A stretch of DNA of 35,741 nucleotides from an uncultured Lachnospiraceae bacterium (GCA_902760755.1 CACWHK010000020.1:1-35741), one strand, 5' to 3'. Shown: positions 1 to 8,424, counted from the stretch's first letter. The notes: generated from the letters alone by a model not told the origin. Program-made: numbers and translations.

Positions 1-603
1 GCTCTGGCTCATGTCGTTCATCAGCACCACCTGGGGCTCCAGAGCCAGGATCTGCTCCTTCAGGCTGTGATCTGTTTCAAATGCACCGCGTACGGTCAGT
101 GTTACGGTCTCAGAGGTCATGTTCTTAATTCCCCGCGCAGTCATGCAGCTGTGGTTCCCGGTGATCAGAACGGCCACATCCTCAGTACCTGCGATCTTTC
201 CGATAATCTCAGCGATATCGGCTCCGATCCGCTCCTGCAGCTGCAGACGTTTGCAGACCATATCCGCAACCCGGGCGATCTTGCTGATCCCGATGACACG
301 GTCCGTCGGAACATACGCCACGGAGATCTTCATATCGTACATCAGCGCCATATGGTGCTCGCAGTAGCTGAAGGCACTGATGTCACGCACAAGAACGATG
401 TCCTTCTTCGTTCCCTCCGTGATGGGGAAGGTCTTGTTGAACATCGCAGCGATCTCATCATTGCTGTACTGAATCCCCTCGAAGACCTCCTGATACATCC
501 TTGCCACACGGTCCGGTGTCTCCACCAGGCCCGGGCGGTCCGGATCCTCACCGATCGCCTCCAGGATTCCTCTTACATGCTCCCTGATCTTGTCTAAATC
601 CAT
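1..603 (-). CDS. folE: GTP cyclohydrolase I, FolE (3' end cut by window edge)
   Basis: Converts GTP to 7,8-dihydroneopterin triphosphate, the first step shared by folate and 7-deazaguanine (queuosine precursor) synthesis. The minus-strand frame is open from the ATG at 601-603 to base 1, giving 201 codons without a stop, so only a few C-terminal residues can be missing (the family is usually about 185-220 residues). The zinc and active-site residues are visible: Cys81 with His83 and His84 (CEHHM), and Cys153 in the CMTARG motif. A GAGGAG ribosome site precedes the ATG, which lies 2 bases after the queE stop, so the two are translationally coupled. The position behind queD and queE says this copy serves preQ0 synthesis at least in part. 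queC is not in the window and may lie further left. Identity is very secure. Confidence 0.95.
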   Translation of the reverse strand, partial: MDLDKIREHVRGILEAIGEDPDRPGLVETPDRVARMYQEVFEGIQYSNDEIAAMFNKTFPITEGTKKDIVLVRDISAFSYCEHHMALMYDMKISVAYVPTDRVIGISKIARVADMVCKRLQLQERIGADIAEIIGKIAGTEDVAVLITGNHSCMTARGIKNMTSETVTLTVRGAFETDHSLKEQILALEPQVVLMNDMSQS

Positions 604-605
604 TG

Positions 606-1298
606 TTATACTCCTCGCTTTTCCGGGTTCCAGATATACTTATGCAGCTGAAGCTGCAGACGTACATCATTCATTTTATATTCCTTCATATAGTCCACGA
701 TTTCCTTCGGATGGATCCTTCCGAAAACAGGACTTATGTAAACCATCGCGTGATCCGTTTGCTTTGAAGTTCCGATCAAATGCCGTTCTTCCAGCTTGTC
801 CCTTACCCAGTCCAGATCCTGCCGGTCGCTGACCACGCATTTAACGGTATCCTCAGGGCGGAGCAGCTCATAATTCTCCCAAAGCATATGCTCTGCCATG
901 CCGCTGCCGGGACACTTCAGATCCATGGTGTAGCTGATGTTCCCCGGGATGTCGATCACGGAACGAAGCGACACGGCTCCGTTGGTTTCCACCTCGATCC
1001 GAAGGGCACCGTCCTGTCCCAGTTCCCGGAGCAGTTTTTCGATTCCCGGAGCCAGAAGCGGTTCTCCGCCGGTGAGCGTCACATTTGTCACGCCACAGTC
1101 CCGGATCCAGGTATGAAGTTCTTCCGCGGTAAGCAGCTCGCACTCCACCTCCGGGTCACAGGACCAGCGGGTGTCACAGTAATTGCAGCAAAGATTACAC
1201 CCCGCAAACCGGACGAAGCAGCTTAGCTCTCCGGCCCTGCGGGCCTCTCCGTTGATGCTGACGAACCGTTCCGTCACATGAAACTGATTCACTATCAA
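606..1298 (-). CDS. queE: 7-carboxy-7-deazaguanine synthase QueE (radical SAM)
   Basis: Radical SAM enzyme that contracts 6-carboxy-5,6,7,8-tetrahydropterin to 7-carboxy-7-deazaguanine on the route to preQ0 and queuosine. It is 230 residues, the normal family size. The Fe-S cluster motif CX3CX2C is at Cys34, Cys38 and Cys41 (GCNLCCNYCDT), and the SAM-binding TGGEPLL motif follows near residue 75. The N-terminal VNQFHVTERFVSINGEARRAG segment matches the family's substrate loop (FxSIQGEGxxAG type). It lies between queD and folE in the same direction and its stop is 2 bases before the folE start. The 63-base gap from queD holds one copy of a palindromic intergenic repeat. The family assignment is firm. 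Confidence 0.95.
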   Translation of the reverse strand: MIVNQFHVTERFVSINGEARRAGELSCFVRFAGCNLCCNYCDTRWSCDPEVECELLTAEELHTWIRDCGVTNVTLTGGEPLLAPGIEKLLRELGQDGALRIEVETNGAVSLRSVIDIPGNISYTMDLKCPGSGMAEHMLWENYELLRPEDTVKCVVSDRQDLDWVRDKLEERHLIGTSKQTDHAMVYISPVFGRIHPKEIVDYMKEYKMNDVRLQLQLHKYIWNPEKRGV

Positions 1299-1324
1299 AC
1301 CCTCTCTGTCATTTACGTCGTTAT

Positions 1325-1358
1325 AAGATCCTTCACCCCTACGGGGTTCAGGATGACA
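1325..1358. repeat. Family A intergenic palindrome, copy 1
   Basis: Runs GATCCTTC, then a CCCCTACGGGG hairpin core, then TTCAGGATGAC, in the queD-queE gap. It belongs to a set of about ten related copies in this window, all in intergenic spaces: a GGATYCTTC left arm, a variable hairpin and a TCAGGATGACA right arm. Confidence 0.75.
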
Positions 1359-1361
1359 TCG

Positions 1362-1781
1362 TTACGCCTCATAGGTTGCGCAGTTATTCGGGGTTTCATA
1401 TACCCGAACGGCTGATACCGGATAGCCGGCAGACTTCATATAGTCAAAGAAATACTTTGCGAAGTTCTCCGCCGTCGGTCGGAAGGGGAATTCCAGGATT
1501 CGGAAGTTCTCCTCCTTCAGGGCAGCCAGGGTAGTCTCCCTGAGGCTCCCTTCCTCGATCAGAAGGCAGTGATCCAGACGCTTCGTCTCTCCACGGAGCA
1601 CGTCCTTCACATCCGAGAAGTCCAGCACCATCCCGCGGCACTGTCCTTCCTCCTGCAGCTCCTCCTTGCAAAGCTCCACCTCCACGGTCCAGCGATGGCC
1701 GTGCAGATTCGAGCATTTCCCGTCGTATCCCTTCAGAAAATGCGCACTGTCGAAGCATCCTTTCACTTGAACCTTATACAT
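1362..1781 (-). CDS. queD: 6-carboxytetrahydropterin synthase QueD
   Basis: Makes 6-carboxy-5,6,7,8-tetrahydropterin from dihydroneopterin triphosphate, the step between FolE and QueE. The chosen start is the ATG at 1779-1781, giving 139 residues. It has an AAGAAGGGA ribosome site 5 bases upstream, and the family's N-terminal strand (MYKVQVKGCFDSAHF) starts there. The longer frame from 1853 adds 24 unrelated residues that would be read through a terminator hairpin. Zinc ligands His14, His27 and His29 (SAHF, HGH), the catalytic Cys23 and the late YETPNN glutamate motif are all present. It is the first gene of queD-queE-folE. A terminator-like hairpin ends only 18 bases before the start, so expression may be controlled by readthrough. 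Confidence 0.94.
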   Translation of the reverse strand: MYKVQVKGCFDSAHFLKGYDGKCSNLHGHRWTVEVELCKEELQEEGQCRGMVLDFSDVKDVLRGETKRLDHCLLIEEGSLRETTLAALKEENFRILEFPFRPTAENFAKYFFDYMKSAGYPVSAVRVYETPNNCATYEA

Positions 1782-1799
1782 TCGATTCCCTTCTTTCGT

Positions 1800-1830
1800 A
1801 AAAAAAGCGGACAGTCCACGACCATCCGCT
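1800..1830 (-). terminator. Rho-independent terminator or attenuator between thrC and queD
   Basis: Read on the minus strand, an 11-base-pair stem (1806-1816 with 1820-1830; two G-U pairs) closes a 3-base loop and is followed by an uninterrupted run of T. It lies 70 bases after the thrC stop and ends 18 bases before the queD ATG. It can end thrC transcription, but no promoter fits between it and queD. It may therefore act as an attenuator for the queD-queE-folE genes. Confidence 0.8.
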
Positions 1831-1865
1831 AAAAACAATTTCTGCTTTTTCAATAGTCCCGGTTT

Positions 1866-1893
1866 TGTATAGTTGGAGGGTACAAATGAACAA
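1866..1893 (-). promoter_or_regulatory. Possible weak promoter for the queD leader
   Basis: On the minus strand TTGTTC (1888-1893) and TATACA (1866-1871) are 16 bases apart, just after the thrC stop. Initiation here would give a leader of about 60 bases ending in the hairpin at 1806-1830. Both boxes are imperfect, so this is only a candidate. Confidence 0.3.
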
Positions 1894-1900
1894 CTGTCTA

Positions 1901-3388
1901 TTAAATTCCGAGGAAGCCCTTAACCACGGCCTCCATCTCTTCCTTCTCGCACACGGTCTTATGCAGCACCGGTGCACTGCGGATATCTTCGATGGCCTGG
2001 GGAACCTTTACTCCGGAAAGCTCGCTGAGCTTATCCACAAGCTCGAAATCCTCCTTACTGTCATAAGCCGGATCGATGGCGGTCATCACGCTTCTCGTAA
2101 ACTTGTACGGGCTTGCGGTAGAGGCGATCACCGTCGGTGTCTCATCTCCCGTCTCTGCCTTGTACATGTCATATACCGCAGCCGCAACGGCCGTATGGGT
2201 ATCGAGGATATAGCCATCCTCCTCGTAGATCGTCTTTATGGTCTTTGCCACGGTCTCCATATCCGCGAAGTTTCCGTAGAACTGAGCCAGTGCCTGCTTC
2301 ATCTCATCCGTGATGGTATATTTCCCTGTCTCGGAAAGCTCCTTCATCAGTGCTGCATTCTTCTCTGCATCATTTCCGGCGATCCGGTAGATCAGACGTT
2401 CCAGGTTGCTGGAGATCAGGATATCCATGGACGGAGACGAGGTCAGGATGAACTCGCGGTTCCGGTCATAGACACCTGTGGTAAAGAAGTCATACAGCAC
2501 CTTATTGTCATTGGAGGCGCAGATAAACTTATTTACCGGAAGACCCATAACGGATGCGTAGTAAGCAGCCAGAATGTTTCCGAAGTTTCCGGTGGGAACC
2601 ACGATGTTGATCTTGTCCCCGGCCTTGATCTCTCCGGACTTCACCAGCTGTGCGTATGCATAGTAGTAGTAAACCATCTGCGGCACGAGACGGCCGATAT
2701 TGATGGAGTTTGCGGAGGAAAACTGGAAGCCCTTCTCTGCCAGATACTCGCCTAACGCTTCGTCGCTGAACATCTTTTTAACGCCGGTCTGTGCATCATC
2801 AAAGTTGCCCGTGATGCCTGCCACAAATGTATTCTTTCCGCGCTCGGTCACCATCTGCTTCTCCTGGATGGGGCTGACGCCGGACTTCGGATAGAAAACT
2901 GCGATCCGGGTTCCCGGTACGTCCGCGAAGCCTGCCAGTGCTGCCTTGCCGGTATCACCGGAGGTAGCCGTCAGGATCACGATCTCACGGTCCATATGAT
3001 TCTTCTTTGCGGATGTGGTCATAAGGTATGGCAGGATGGAAAGTGCCATATCCTTGAATGCGATGGTCTTTCCGTGGAACAGCTCCAGGAAATGTGTTCC
3101 ATGGTGCTTTACCAGCGGTGCGATCATGGGATCATCAAACTTGGTATCGTAAGCTCCGTGGATGCAGTACTTCAGCTCCTCCTCCGTAAAGTCGGTGAAC
3201 ATGCGGCTCATAACCTCGTATGCCACGCCGCAGTAGTCCATCTTCGCCAGCTCCTCCAGCGGAAGATCAAGCGCCGGGATCTCATCCGGTACGAACAGAC
3301 CGCCCTCATGGGCGAGCCCCTGCAGGATCGCCTGCGATGCCGTTACTGCCTCATCCTTATTTCTCGTGCTTCTGTACAAAAAACTCAT
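1901..3388 (-). CDS. thrC: Threonine synthase
   Basis: PLP enzyme that converts O-phospho-homoserine to threonine. The start is taken at the ATG of MSFLYRSTRNKDEA (3386-3388), which has GAGGAGAG about 9 bases upstream. The longer frame from 3412 would begin in front of that ribosome site and adds only 8 residues. The product is 495 residues, normal for the long ThrC class. The PLP lysine is Lys112 in the AFKDMALS motif, preceded by the N-terminal YRSTR segment typical of the family. The SGDTGKAA and VPTGNFGN phosphate-binding motifs follow. It lies 54 bases after a 3D-domain protein in the same direction and may share that gene's promoter. It ends at the hairpin terminator at 1800-1830. Confidence 0.95.
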   Translation of the reverse strand: MSFLYRSTRNKDEAVTASQAILQGLAHEGGLFVPDEIPALDLPLEELAKMDYCGVAYEVMSRMFTDFTEEELKYCIHGAYDTKFDDPMIAPLVKHHGTHFLELFHGKTIAFKDMALSILPYLMTTSAKKNHMDREIVILTATSGDTGKAALAGFADVPGTRIAVFYPKSGVSPIQEKQMVTERGKNTFVAGITGNFDDAQTGVKKMFSDEALGEYLAEKGFQFSSANSINIGRLVPQMVYYYYAYAQLVKSGEIKAGDKINIVVPTGNFGNILAAYYASVMGLPVNKFICASNDNKVLYDFFTTGVYDRNREFILTSSPSMDILISSNLERLIYRIAGNDAEKNAALMKELSETGKYTITDEMKQALAQFYGNFADMETVAKTIKTIYEEDGYILDTHTAVAAAVYDMYKAETGDETPTVIASTASPYKFTRSVMTAIDPAYDSKEDFELVDKLSELSGVKVPQAIEDIRSAPVLHKTVCEKEEMEAVVKGFLGI

Positions 3389-3442
3389 TTGTTGTCTCTC
3401 CTCTATAGTCATGTGACTGAATCTATGGTTTTCGTTCTTCTC

Positions 3443-4285
3443 TTACTGCGGAACCAGATATACATCCATGTACCGCACACCGAAATCATTTGCCTGCTCA
3501 TGGGAGTTGAAGTAAATGTCGATACGGTTTCCGTGGATTCCGCCTCCGCGGTCCTCTACGGTGTAAAGCTGTCCGCCCACCAGCATCTTGGTTCCGAACT
3601 TAAACTCCTTCGGAGCCGCTATGGTGTGATTTGCCTGAACCATGGCCCCGCTGGCCGTAATACCGTCGGACTTCTCACAGCACTTCACGCACGCACAGTA
3701 GGCCGTGATCTTCCAGTTGCCGAGATACTCCGCTCCAACCTCCTGGGGATCCAGATAGATGGGTGCCGCAATGGAGCCCGGGTAGTAATCCACATTTCCT
3801 TCCGCAACGTTGACCGGCGTCACCACATTCGGGTCCGAGGTGATGGAGGACGTCTCGGAAATGGTGCTCACCTTGTAACGCTCATGCTGCCGCATCAGAT
3901 TCGATACATATTCCTTATCGATCTTCATGATGCTTTCCAGTGCCTTCTGTCTTCGTCCCTCGTCGGTATTGGTAGCCTCCAGCTCCGAATCTGCCTCCAC
4001 CTCAGGGATTACCTCAGGGGACGCTTCCGTCGCAAGCTCCGGATGAATGGTTTCATAGCTGATGGCTGAGAAGCCCTCCTCGTAGGTCGGAGTCTCATAC
4101 AGCTCTCCGCCCACCACGATCCTTCCGTAGGAGCCGTTCTTATTGATGAATCTGGAGATTGCCGTGGCAGAAAGTGCCACAACCAGTGCTGCGACCACGC
4201 CGCCGTAAAGCAGGTACTTCAGCTTCTCTTTTATCGGCTTTTTTTCATACTCATAATCGTCATAGTCATCATATTCGTCGATCAT
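3443..4285 (-). CDS. Membrane-anchored 3D-domain protein (probable cell-wall enzyme)
   Basis: Predicted envelope protein of 280 residues from the ATG at 4283-4285, which has a perfect AGGAGG upstream. The longer frame to 4321 has no ribosome site. The N-terminus is acidic (repeated DDY), followed by a single membrane segment at about residues 25-45, an acidic linker, and a C-terminal 3D (Asp-Asp-Asp) domain from about residue 185. That domain carries ITAYCACVKCC, TIAAPKEFKFGT and VEDRGGGIHGNRIDIYF, the pattern of the MltA/YabE/YuiC-like fold. Such domains are found in lytic transglycosylase-like proteins of spore formers, so peptidoglycan cleavage is likely but not shown. It has its own sigma-A promoter at 4364-4392. 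The domain is secure; the exact substrate is unknown. Confidence 0.85.
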   Translation of the reverse strand: MIDEYDDYDDYEYEKKPIKEKLKYLLYGGVVAALVVALSATAISRFINKNGSYGRIVVGGELYETPTYEEGFSAISYETIHPELATEASPEVIPEVEADSELEATNTDEGRRQKALESIMKIDKEYVSNLMRQHERYKVSTISETSSITSDPNVVTPVNVAEGNVDYYPGSIAAPIYLDPQEVGAEYLGNWKITAYCACVKCCEKSDGITASGAMVQANHTIAAPKEFKFGTKMLVGGQLYTVEDRGGGIHGNRIDIYFNSHEQANDFGVRYMDVYLVPQ

Positions 4286-4363
4286 ACGCTCCTCCTTTCC
4301 CCAAAGGTGCAGGTTACGCATTTCGCGCCCGTTTCGTCATACGGGCATAAAAAGACTTATAAC

Positions 4364-4392
4364 ATTATAGTCCATCCCCATACTTCGGTCAA
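4364..4392 (-). promoter_or_regulatory. Sigma-A promoter of the 3D-domain protein
   Basis: On the minus strand TTGACC (4387-4392) and TATAAT (4364-4369) are exactly 17 bases apart. The leader of about 75 bases contains a 6-base-pair GCCCGT/ACGGGC hairpin before the AGGAGG site. Confidence 0.85.
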
Positions 4393-4401
4393 GAAAGACT
4401 T

Positions 4402-4430
4402 GTGCCCCGCAGAAAACTCCTGCGGGGCAC
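4402..4430 (-). terminator. Hairpin at the end of the dapA-dusB operon
   Basis: A perfect 11-base-pair stem GTGCCCCGCAG/CTGCGGGGCAC with a 7-base loop, 107 bases past the dusB stop and just upstream of the next promoter. The following minus-strand tract (AAGTCTTTCTTG) is only moderately T-rich, so termination may be incomplete. Confidence 0.65.
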
Positions 4431-4536
4431 ATCTCCGGTATAGCCGTCGGTTGTACAGGTTGCTATACGAGCCGGAAACAGGATTATATGCCTTTTATCC
4501 AAAAATGATTATGCAATTTTACGATATGTTTTCGGG

Positions 4537-5487
4537 CTACCGGATGCGTTCGATCAGGGCAAGGAGCCCCTCCCGATCCGTCACCTGATTCACTTCTCTC
4601 CGGATGGATGCGGATCCCGGCAGCCCCTGGGTGTACCAGGCCACATGCTTTCGCATCTCGCGGATGCCGATATATTCGCCCTTCTCCTCCAGCATCCGAA
4701 GAGTCTGTCTGGTAAGATATTCCCGCCGTTCCTCTGCCGTCGCGTGGGGAAGTATGGTTCCATCCTTAAGATACGCCTTCACCTCCCGGAAGATCCAGGG
4801 ATTCCCCTGAGCTGCCCGGGCGATCATCACACTGTCGCAGCCGGTCTCCTCCAGCATCCGCGCCGCATCCTGTCCGCACCGGACATCTCCGTTCCCGATG
4901 ACCGGGATGGAAACCGCTTCCTTTACCTCACGGATCACGGACCAGTCCGCGGTCCCCTGATAATAATCCTCTCTCGTTCTGGCATGGACGGCGATGGCTG
5001 CAGCCCCTGCCTGCTCCAGTCGCTTCGCCACCTCCGGTGCCGTACGCTCACCTCTGGCGAAGCCTGCGCGGATCTTTACCGTCACCGGCACCTGCAGTCG
5101 CTCTGCCATGACCCGGACCACCTCGGCAGCAAGCTCCGGCTCCTTAAGAAGCGCGCTTCCCTCTCCGTTGTTCACGATCTTCGGCATGGGACAGCCCATG
5201 TTGATATCAACGAAATCGAAGGGATACTGCGTAAGAAGCTTCTCGGCCTCTCCCGCCATCAGCTCCGGTTCCCGCCCGAAAAGCTGCACACCCACCGGAC
5301 GGTCTCCTTCTTCGGTTGCCAGCAGGGGCGGCGTGTTCTTACTTCCGTAGTAAAGCCCCTTGGCGCTGATCATTTCCGTGGTGACTATATCCGCGCCGCA
5401 CTCTCTGCAAAGAAGACGAAATGGCAGGTCGGTTACGCCTGCCATTGGTCCTAAAAATAGTTTTCCGGTAAAATCACTGCTTGTCAT
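4537..5487 (-). CDS. dusB: tRNA-dihydrouridine synthase (DusB type)
   Basis: FMN- and NADPH-dependent reduction of uridines in the tRNA D loop. It has 316 residues with a TIM-barrel fold: [13 protein letters not shown] at the N-terminus, the catalytic Cys99 in [30 protein letters not shown] with its FMN/tRNA-binding histidine, IPVIGNGDV and [13 protein letters not shown]. The ATG overlaps the last 14 bases of coaX and its GAGG site lies inside coaX, so the pair is translationally coupled. It is the last gene of the dapA-dapB-DUF6145-coaX-dusB run and is followed by a hairpin at 4402-4430. Confidence 0.93.
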   Translation of the reverse strand: MTSSDFTGKLFLGPMAGVTDLPFRLLCRECGADIVTTEMISAKGLYYGSKNTPPLLATEEGDRPVGVQLFGREPELMAGEAEKLLTQYPFDFVDINMGCPMPKIVNNGEGSALLKEPELAAEVVRVMAERLQVPVTVKIRAGFARGERTAPEVAKRLEQAGAAAIAVHARTREDYYQGTADWSVIREVKEAVSIPVIGNGDVRCGQDAARMLEETGCDSVMIARAAQGNPWIFREVKAYLKDGTILPHATAEERREYLTRQTLRMLEEKGEYIGIREMRKHVAWYTQGLPGSASIRREVNQVTDREGLLALIERIR

Positions 5488-6238
5488 AAATGATCCTCAG
5501 TCCATGAAGCGTCAGCTCCGGATTATAGATATCGATCTCATCGGTTGCTTCGGAGATCAGCTTGCCGAGTCCTCCGGTGGCCACAACCTTCAGGTTCTCC
5601 AGCTTGGACTCTTCCTTCAGCTTCCGGATGATATACTCGGTCTGACCGATATAGCCGTAGTAGATACCTGCCTGCATACTGGAAACCGTATCCCGTCCCA
5701 GGATGGTGTTCACCTTACGGATCTCAACCTCCGGCAGCTTTGCGGTGCCGGTCCAGAGAGCATTTGCAGCCAGACGGATACCGGGAGAGGTAACGCCTGC
5801 ATAGAAGGTTCCGTCCTCCAGCACCAGATCGTGGGTGGTTGCGGTTCCGAAGTCCACAACGATCACCGGTCCGCCGTACATTTCATAGGCAGCCACGGCA
5901 TCCACCAGACGGTCTGCACCCAGCTCCTTCGGATTCGGGATGGAGATCTTGATCCCCGTCCGGATCCCCGGTGCAATAATGAGCGGCTGTGCATCAAAGT
6001 ACTTGATGATACCGCTGACCAGGGAGTGCATGATGTCCGGCACAACCGAGGAGATCACGCAGTCGGTGATATCCTTCATCTGGAAGCCGTTCAGTGACAG
6101 CCACTCTCCCAGGAACACACCGTACTCATCCGAGGTACGGGAGGTCTGGGTGATCATACGGAACTGCTTCACCAGCTCCTTGCCGTCGAAAAGGCCTACC
6201 GTGATATTTGTATTTCCTACATCGATCGCAAATAACAT
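5474..6238 (-). CDS. coaX: Type III pantothenate kinase
   Basis: Phosphorylates pantothenate, the first committed step of coenzyme A synthesis; CoaX enzymes resist CoA feedback and need a monovalent cation. It has 254 residues in an ASKHA fold: [17 protein letters not shown] is the phosphate-binding loop with Asp6, [11 protein letters not shown] the pantothenate site, [15 protein letters not shown] the second phosphate loop, and TGGLG lies near the C-terminus. An AGGAG site precedes the ATG by 8 bases. It lies 69 bases after the DUF6145 gene (the gap carries a family A repeat) and overlaps dusB by 14 bases. It is probably co-transcribed from the lysine-riboswitch promoter. Confidence 0.95.
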   Translation of the reverse strand: MLFAIDVGNTNITVGLFDGKELVKQFRMITQTSRTSDEYGVFLGEWLSLNGFQMKDITDCVISSVVPDIMHSLVSGIIKYFDAQPLIIAPGIRTGIKISIPNPKELGADRLVDAVAAYEMYGGPVIVVDFGTATTHDLVLEDGTFYAGVTSPGIRLAANALWTGTAKLPEVEIRKVNTILGRDTVSSMQAGIYYGYIGQTEYIIRKLKEESKLENLKVVATGGLGKLISEATDEIDIYNPELTLHGLRIIYDKQ

Positions 6239-6270
6239 GTTGTTCTCCTGTATCGTGTAATACTGTTATG

Positions 6271-6301
6271 ATTCTTCGAGCTTCGCACTCAATATGACAG
6301 C
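6271..6301. repeat. Family A intergenic palindrome, copy 2
   Basis: GATTCTTCGAGCTTCGCACTCAATATGACAG, a diverged copy in the 69-base gap between the DUF6145 gene and coaX. Confidence 0.65.
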
Positions 6302-6307
6302 CTGAAC

Positions 6308-6631
6308 CTACTCATTGAGGAAGAAAGCTGCGTAATACTGCTCCAGCTGTTCGAAGAGCTCCCGCTTCTCCGCCCGCATCTTCTTTACCAGAAGATGGGC
6401 TCCGATCTCGTCGTACAGGATGTCTCCGTCGTCTGCTTCCGTGGTGATGGTCAGGTTCCCCTTCTCATCGAAGATCAGAAGGATCACGCCTCCCACGTCC
6501 TCGGTGAAGAGCACGCAGGTGATTTTCAGCTCCTGCTTCACCAGCTCCGGAAGCCCGTCGAAGTCCGGGTTCAGATAGAATTTCTGGGTGTACTTCGACG
6601 CACTGCAAAGTACGATCAGATCCTGATACAT
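6308..6631 (-). CDS. Small conserved protein, probably DUF6145 family
   Basis: A 107-residue protein of unknown function, ATG preceded by AGAGGAG. It starts MYQDLIVLCSASKYTQKFYL and ends in a charged helix (MRAEKRELFEQLEQYYAAFF). No signal peptide or membrane segment is visible. It reads as an alpha/beta domain of strands (KITCVLFTEDVGGVILLIFD) followed by helices. I recall proteins like this as the Clostridia-specific DUF6145 family, but this is from memory of the pattern, not a search. It lies 12 bases after dapB and upstream of coaX, inside the lysine-riboswitch operon. No function can be assigned from context. Confidence 0.75.
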   Translation of the reverse strand: MYQDLIVLCSASKYTQKFYLNPDFDGLPELVKQELKITCVLFTEDVGGVILLIFDEKGNLTITTEADDGDILYDEIGAHLLVKKMRAEKRELFEQLEQYYAAFFLNE

Positions 6632-6643
6632 AACAAACTCCTC

Positions 6644-7408
6644 TTATGCCTGTTTAGCAGCGATCACATCGCCCATATCATACAGTCCCGGCTCGCGGCC
6701 CGCCAGATACTTGGCAGCGCTGATGGCTCCGTTTCCGAAGATGCTCCGGGAGTATGCGATATGGCGAAGTTCGATCACTTCATCCGGTCCCGCGAAGATG
6801 ATCTCATGGGTTCCGGGGATGGTCCCGCCGCGCACGGCGGAAATGCCAAGCTCCTTCTTATCTCTCTTCTCACGTCTCTGGCTGCGGTCGTAGATATATT
6901 CATACGTTCCGCCTGCAGCTTCATTGATGGCATCTGCCAGCATGATGGCAGTTCCGCTGGGTGCATCCAGCTTCTGGTTGTGATGACGCTCCACGATCTC
7001 AACATCGAAGCCTGCATCCCCGAACACCTTGGTTGCATCCTTTAACAGACTGATCAGGGTGTTGATGCCAAGGCTCATATTTCCGGACTTAAGGATCGGA
7101 ATCTGCTGAGACTTCGCTCGTACATTTGCCAGCTGATCCTCGGAAAGTCCCGTGGTGCAAAGAACCACCGGAAGGTTCCTTTCCGCTGCGGTTTCCAGCA
7201 GTGAGTCAACGATCTTTGCGTTCGAAAAATCAATGATCACATCTGCGTCCTCTTTCACATCCGAAAGACTTGTATAGATCGGGTAGGTTGCATCTCCGGG
7301 GACGATATCCACGCCGGCTACGATCTCCGCATCCGGGTCGGAAGCTACCAGCCCGGTGATCACCTTACCCATACGGCCGTTAGCGCCGTGCATGATAATT
7401 CTGGTCAT
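6644..7408 (-). CDS. dapB: 4-hydroxy-tetrahydrodipicolinate reductase
   Basis: NAD(P)H-dependent reduction in the diaminopimelate/lysine pathway, directly after DapA. The start is the ATG of MTRIIMHGANGRMGK (7406-7408) with GAGAGGAT upstream, giving 254 residues. The frame continues upstream to 7480, but those 24 residues (including VILSKAKDPE) are only the translation of a family A repeat. Motifs seen are the nucleotide loop GANGRMGK, the catalytic EIVERHHNQKLDAPSGTA segment and the C-terminal ISAVRGGTIPGTHEI motif. It follows dapA by 49 bases and is followed by the DUF6145 gene after 12. Confidence 0.95.
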   Translation of the reverse strand: MTRIIMHGANGRMGKVITGLVASDPDAEIVAGVDIVPGDATYPIYTSLSDVKEDADVIIDFSNAKIVDSLLETAAERNLPVVLCTTGLSEDQLANVRAKSQQIPILKSGNMSLGINTLISLLKDATKVFGDAGFDVEIVERHHNQKLDAPSGTAIMLADAINEAAGGTYEYIYDRSQRREKRDKKELGISAVRGGTIPGTHEIIFAGPDEVIELRHIAYSRSIFGNGAISAAKYLAGREPGLYDMGDVIAAKQA

Positions 7409-7426
7409 AATTGTATCCTCTCTTTC

Positions 7427-7454
7427 AGGATCCTTCGCTTTGCTCAGGATGACA
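7427..7454. repeat. Family A intergenic palindrome, copy 3
   Basis: AGGATCCTTCGCTTTGCTCAGGATGACA between dapA and dapB. Its translation creates the false N-terminal extension of the dapB frame. Confidence 0.75.
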
Positions 7455-7457
7455 GGC

Positions 7458-8345
7458 CTACGCCAGGCAACCGTACTCAATCATAGCCTTCTTCAGGTGC
7501 TCTGCGTTCTTAGCTTCCATCTCCGTCAGCGGCATACGTACAAATCCGTTGCAAAGACCCATCAGCTCCACTGCCTTCTTTACAGGGATCGGATTTACCT
7601 CACAGAACAGTGCGTGGCAAAGCTCCATGGCCTTCAGCTGAAGTGCGCGGGACTCTTCGATGTTGCCCTCCAGGAAGCTGTGTACCAGACGGGAGGTGTC
7701 CTCCGGGATGATATTTGCGGTTACGGAGATGACACCGATTCCGCCAAGTGCAAGCAGCGGAAGGATCTGATCATCATTTCCGGAATAAATGTCGATACAA
7801 CCGTCAGCCATGGCAGCCAGATCAGCGATCTGGGAGATATTGCCGGATGCCTCCTTGATAGCCACGATGTTGTCTACGTTCTTTGCCAGCTCTACTGCAG
7901 TTGCGGGCTGGATGTTGCAGCCCGTACGACTCGGTACATTGTACATGATGATCGGAGTGGATACTGCTTCTGCGATCTCAGTATAGTGTCTGATCAGTCC
8001 CTGCTGGGTTGCCTTATTGTAATACGGTGTTACGATAAGCAGTCCGTCAACGCCGCTCTGCTCTGCCTCCTTGGACAGCTTCACTGCGGTATAGGTTGCA
8101 TTGGATCCGGTTCCTGCGATGACCGGAATACGTCCGTTTACCTGCTCTGCAACAACTGCGATGCACTCGGAGTGCTCTTCCTCTGTCAGCGTGGATGCTT
8201 CACCGGACGTTCCGCACACGATGATGGCGTCTGTACCATGCTCGCAGTGCCAGTCGCAAAGCTTCCGCAGCTGTTCGTAGTCCACCTCCAGATTCTCCTT
8301 GAACGGTGTAACAAGTGCAACTCCTGATCCCTTGAAAATAGCCAT
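7458..8345 (-). CDS. dapA: 4-hydroxy-tetrahydrodipicolinate synthase
   Basis: Condenses pyruvate and aspartate semialdehyde, the branch point into lysine and diaminopimelate synthesis. It has 295 residues in a TIM barrel. Lys164 in VAIKEASGN is the Schiff-base lysine, Tyr135 in IIMYNVPSRTG is the catalytic tyrosine, and CGTSGEASTLTEEEH binds the substrate. An ATAGGAGGAGCTG site precedes the ATG. It is the first gene of the operon. Its leader holds a complete L-box lysine riboswitch with an intrinsic terminator that ends just before the ribosome site, so lysine should shut transcription down. Confidence 0.96.
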   Translation of the reverse strand: MAIFKGSGVALVTPFKENLEVDYEQLRKLCDWHCEHGTDAIIVCGTSGEASTLTEEEHSECIAVVAEQVNGRIPVIAGTGSNATYTAVKLSKEAEQSGVDGLLIVTPYYNKATQQGLIRHYTEIAEAVSTPIIMYNVPSRTGCNIQPATAVELAKNVDNIVAIKEASGNISQIADLAAMADGCIDIYSGNDDQILPLLALGGIGVISVTANIIPEDTSRLVHSFLEGNIEESRALQLKAMELCHALFCEVNPIPVKKAVELMGLCNGFVRMPLTEMEAKNAEHLKKAMIEYGCLA

Positions 8346-8360
8346 AATCAGCTCCTCCTA

Positions 8361-8399
8361 TAAAATAAAATTTCGGGACAGTGAGCACTATCCCGAAAT
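8361..8399 (-). terminator. Expression-platform terminator of the lysine riboswitch
   Basis: On the minus strand a stem of 13-14 base pairs built on ATTTCGGGA/TCCCGAAAT (8370-8383 with 8386-8399) with a small loop is followed by TTTTATTTTAT. It sits directly before the dapA ribosome site, the usual off-state terminator of an L-box. Confidence 0.92.
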
Positions 8400-8424
8400 A
8401 AACTCCAAAATCAAATAATAGGGT

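Noticed and set aside
1806-1860. Class I preQ1 riboswitch before queD
   Set aside because: The short hairpin with C-rich loop and A-rich tail of the known consensus is not visible in the leader.
7409-7480. N-terminal extension of dapB (residues including VILSKAKDPE)
   Set aside because: It is the translation of a family A repeat and lies before the ribosome site of the real start.
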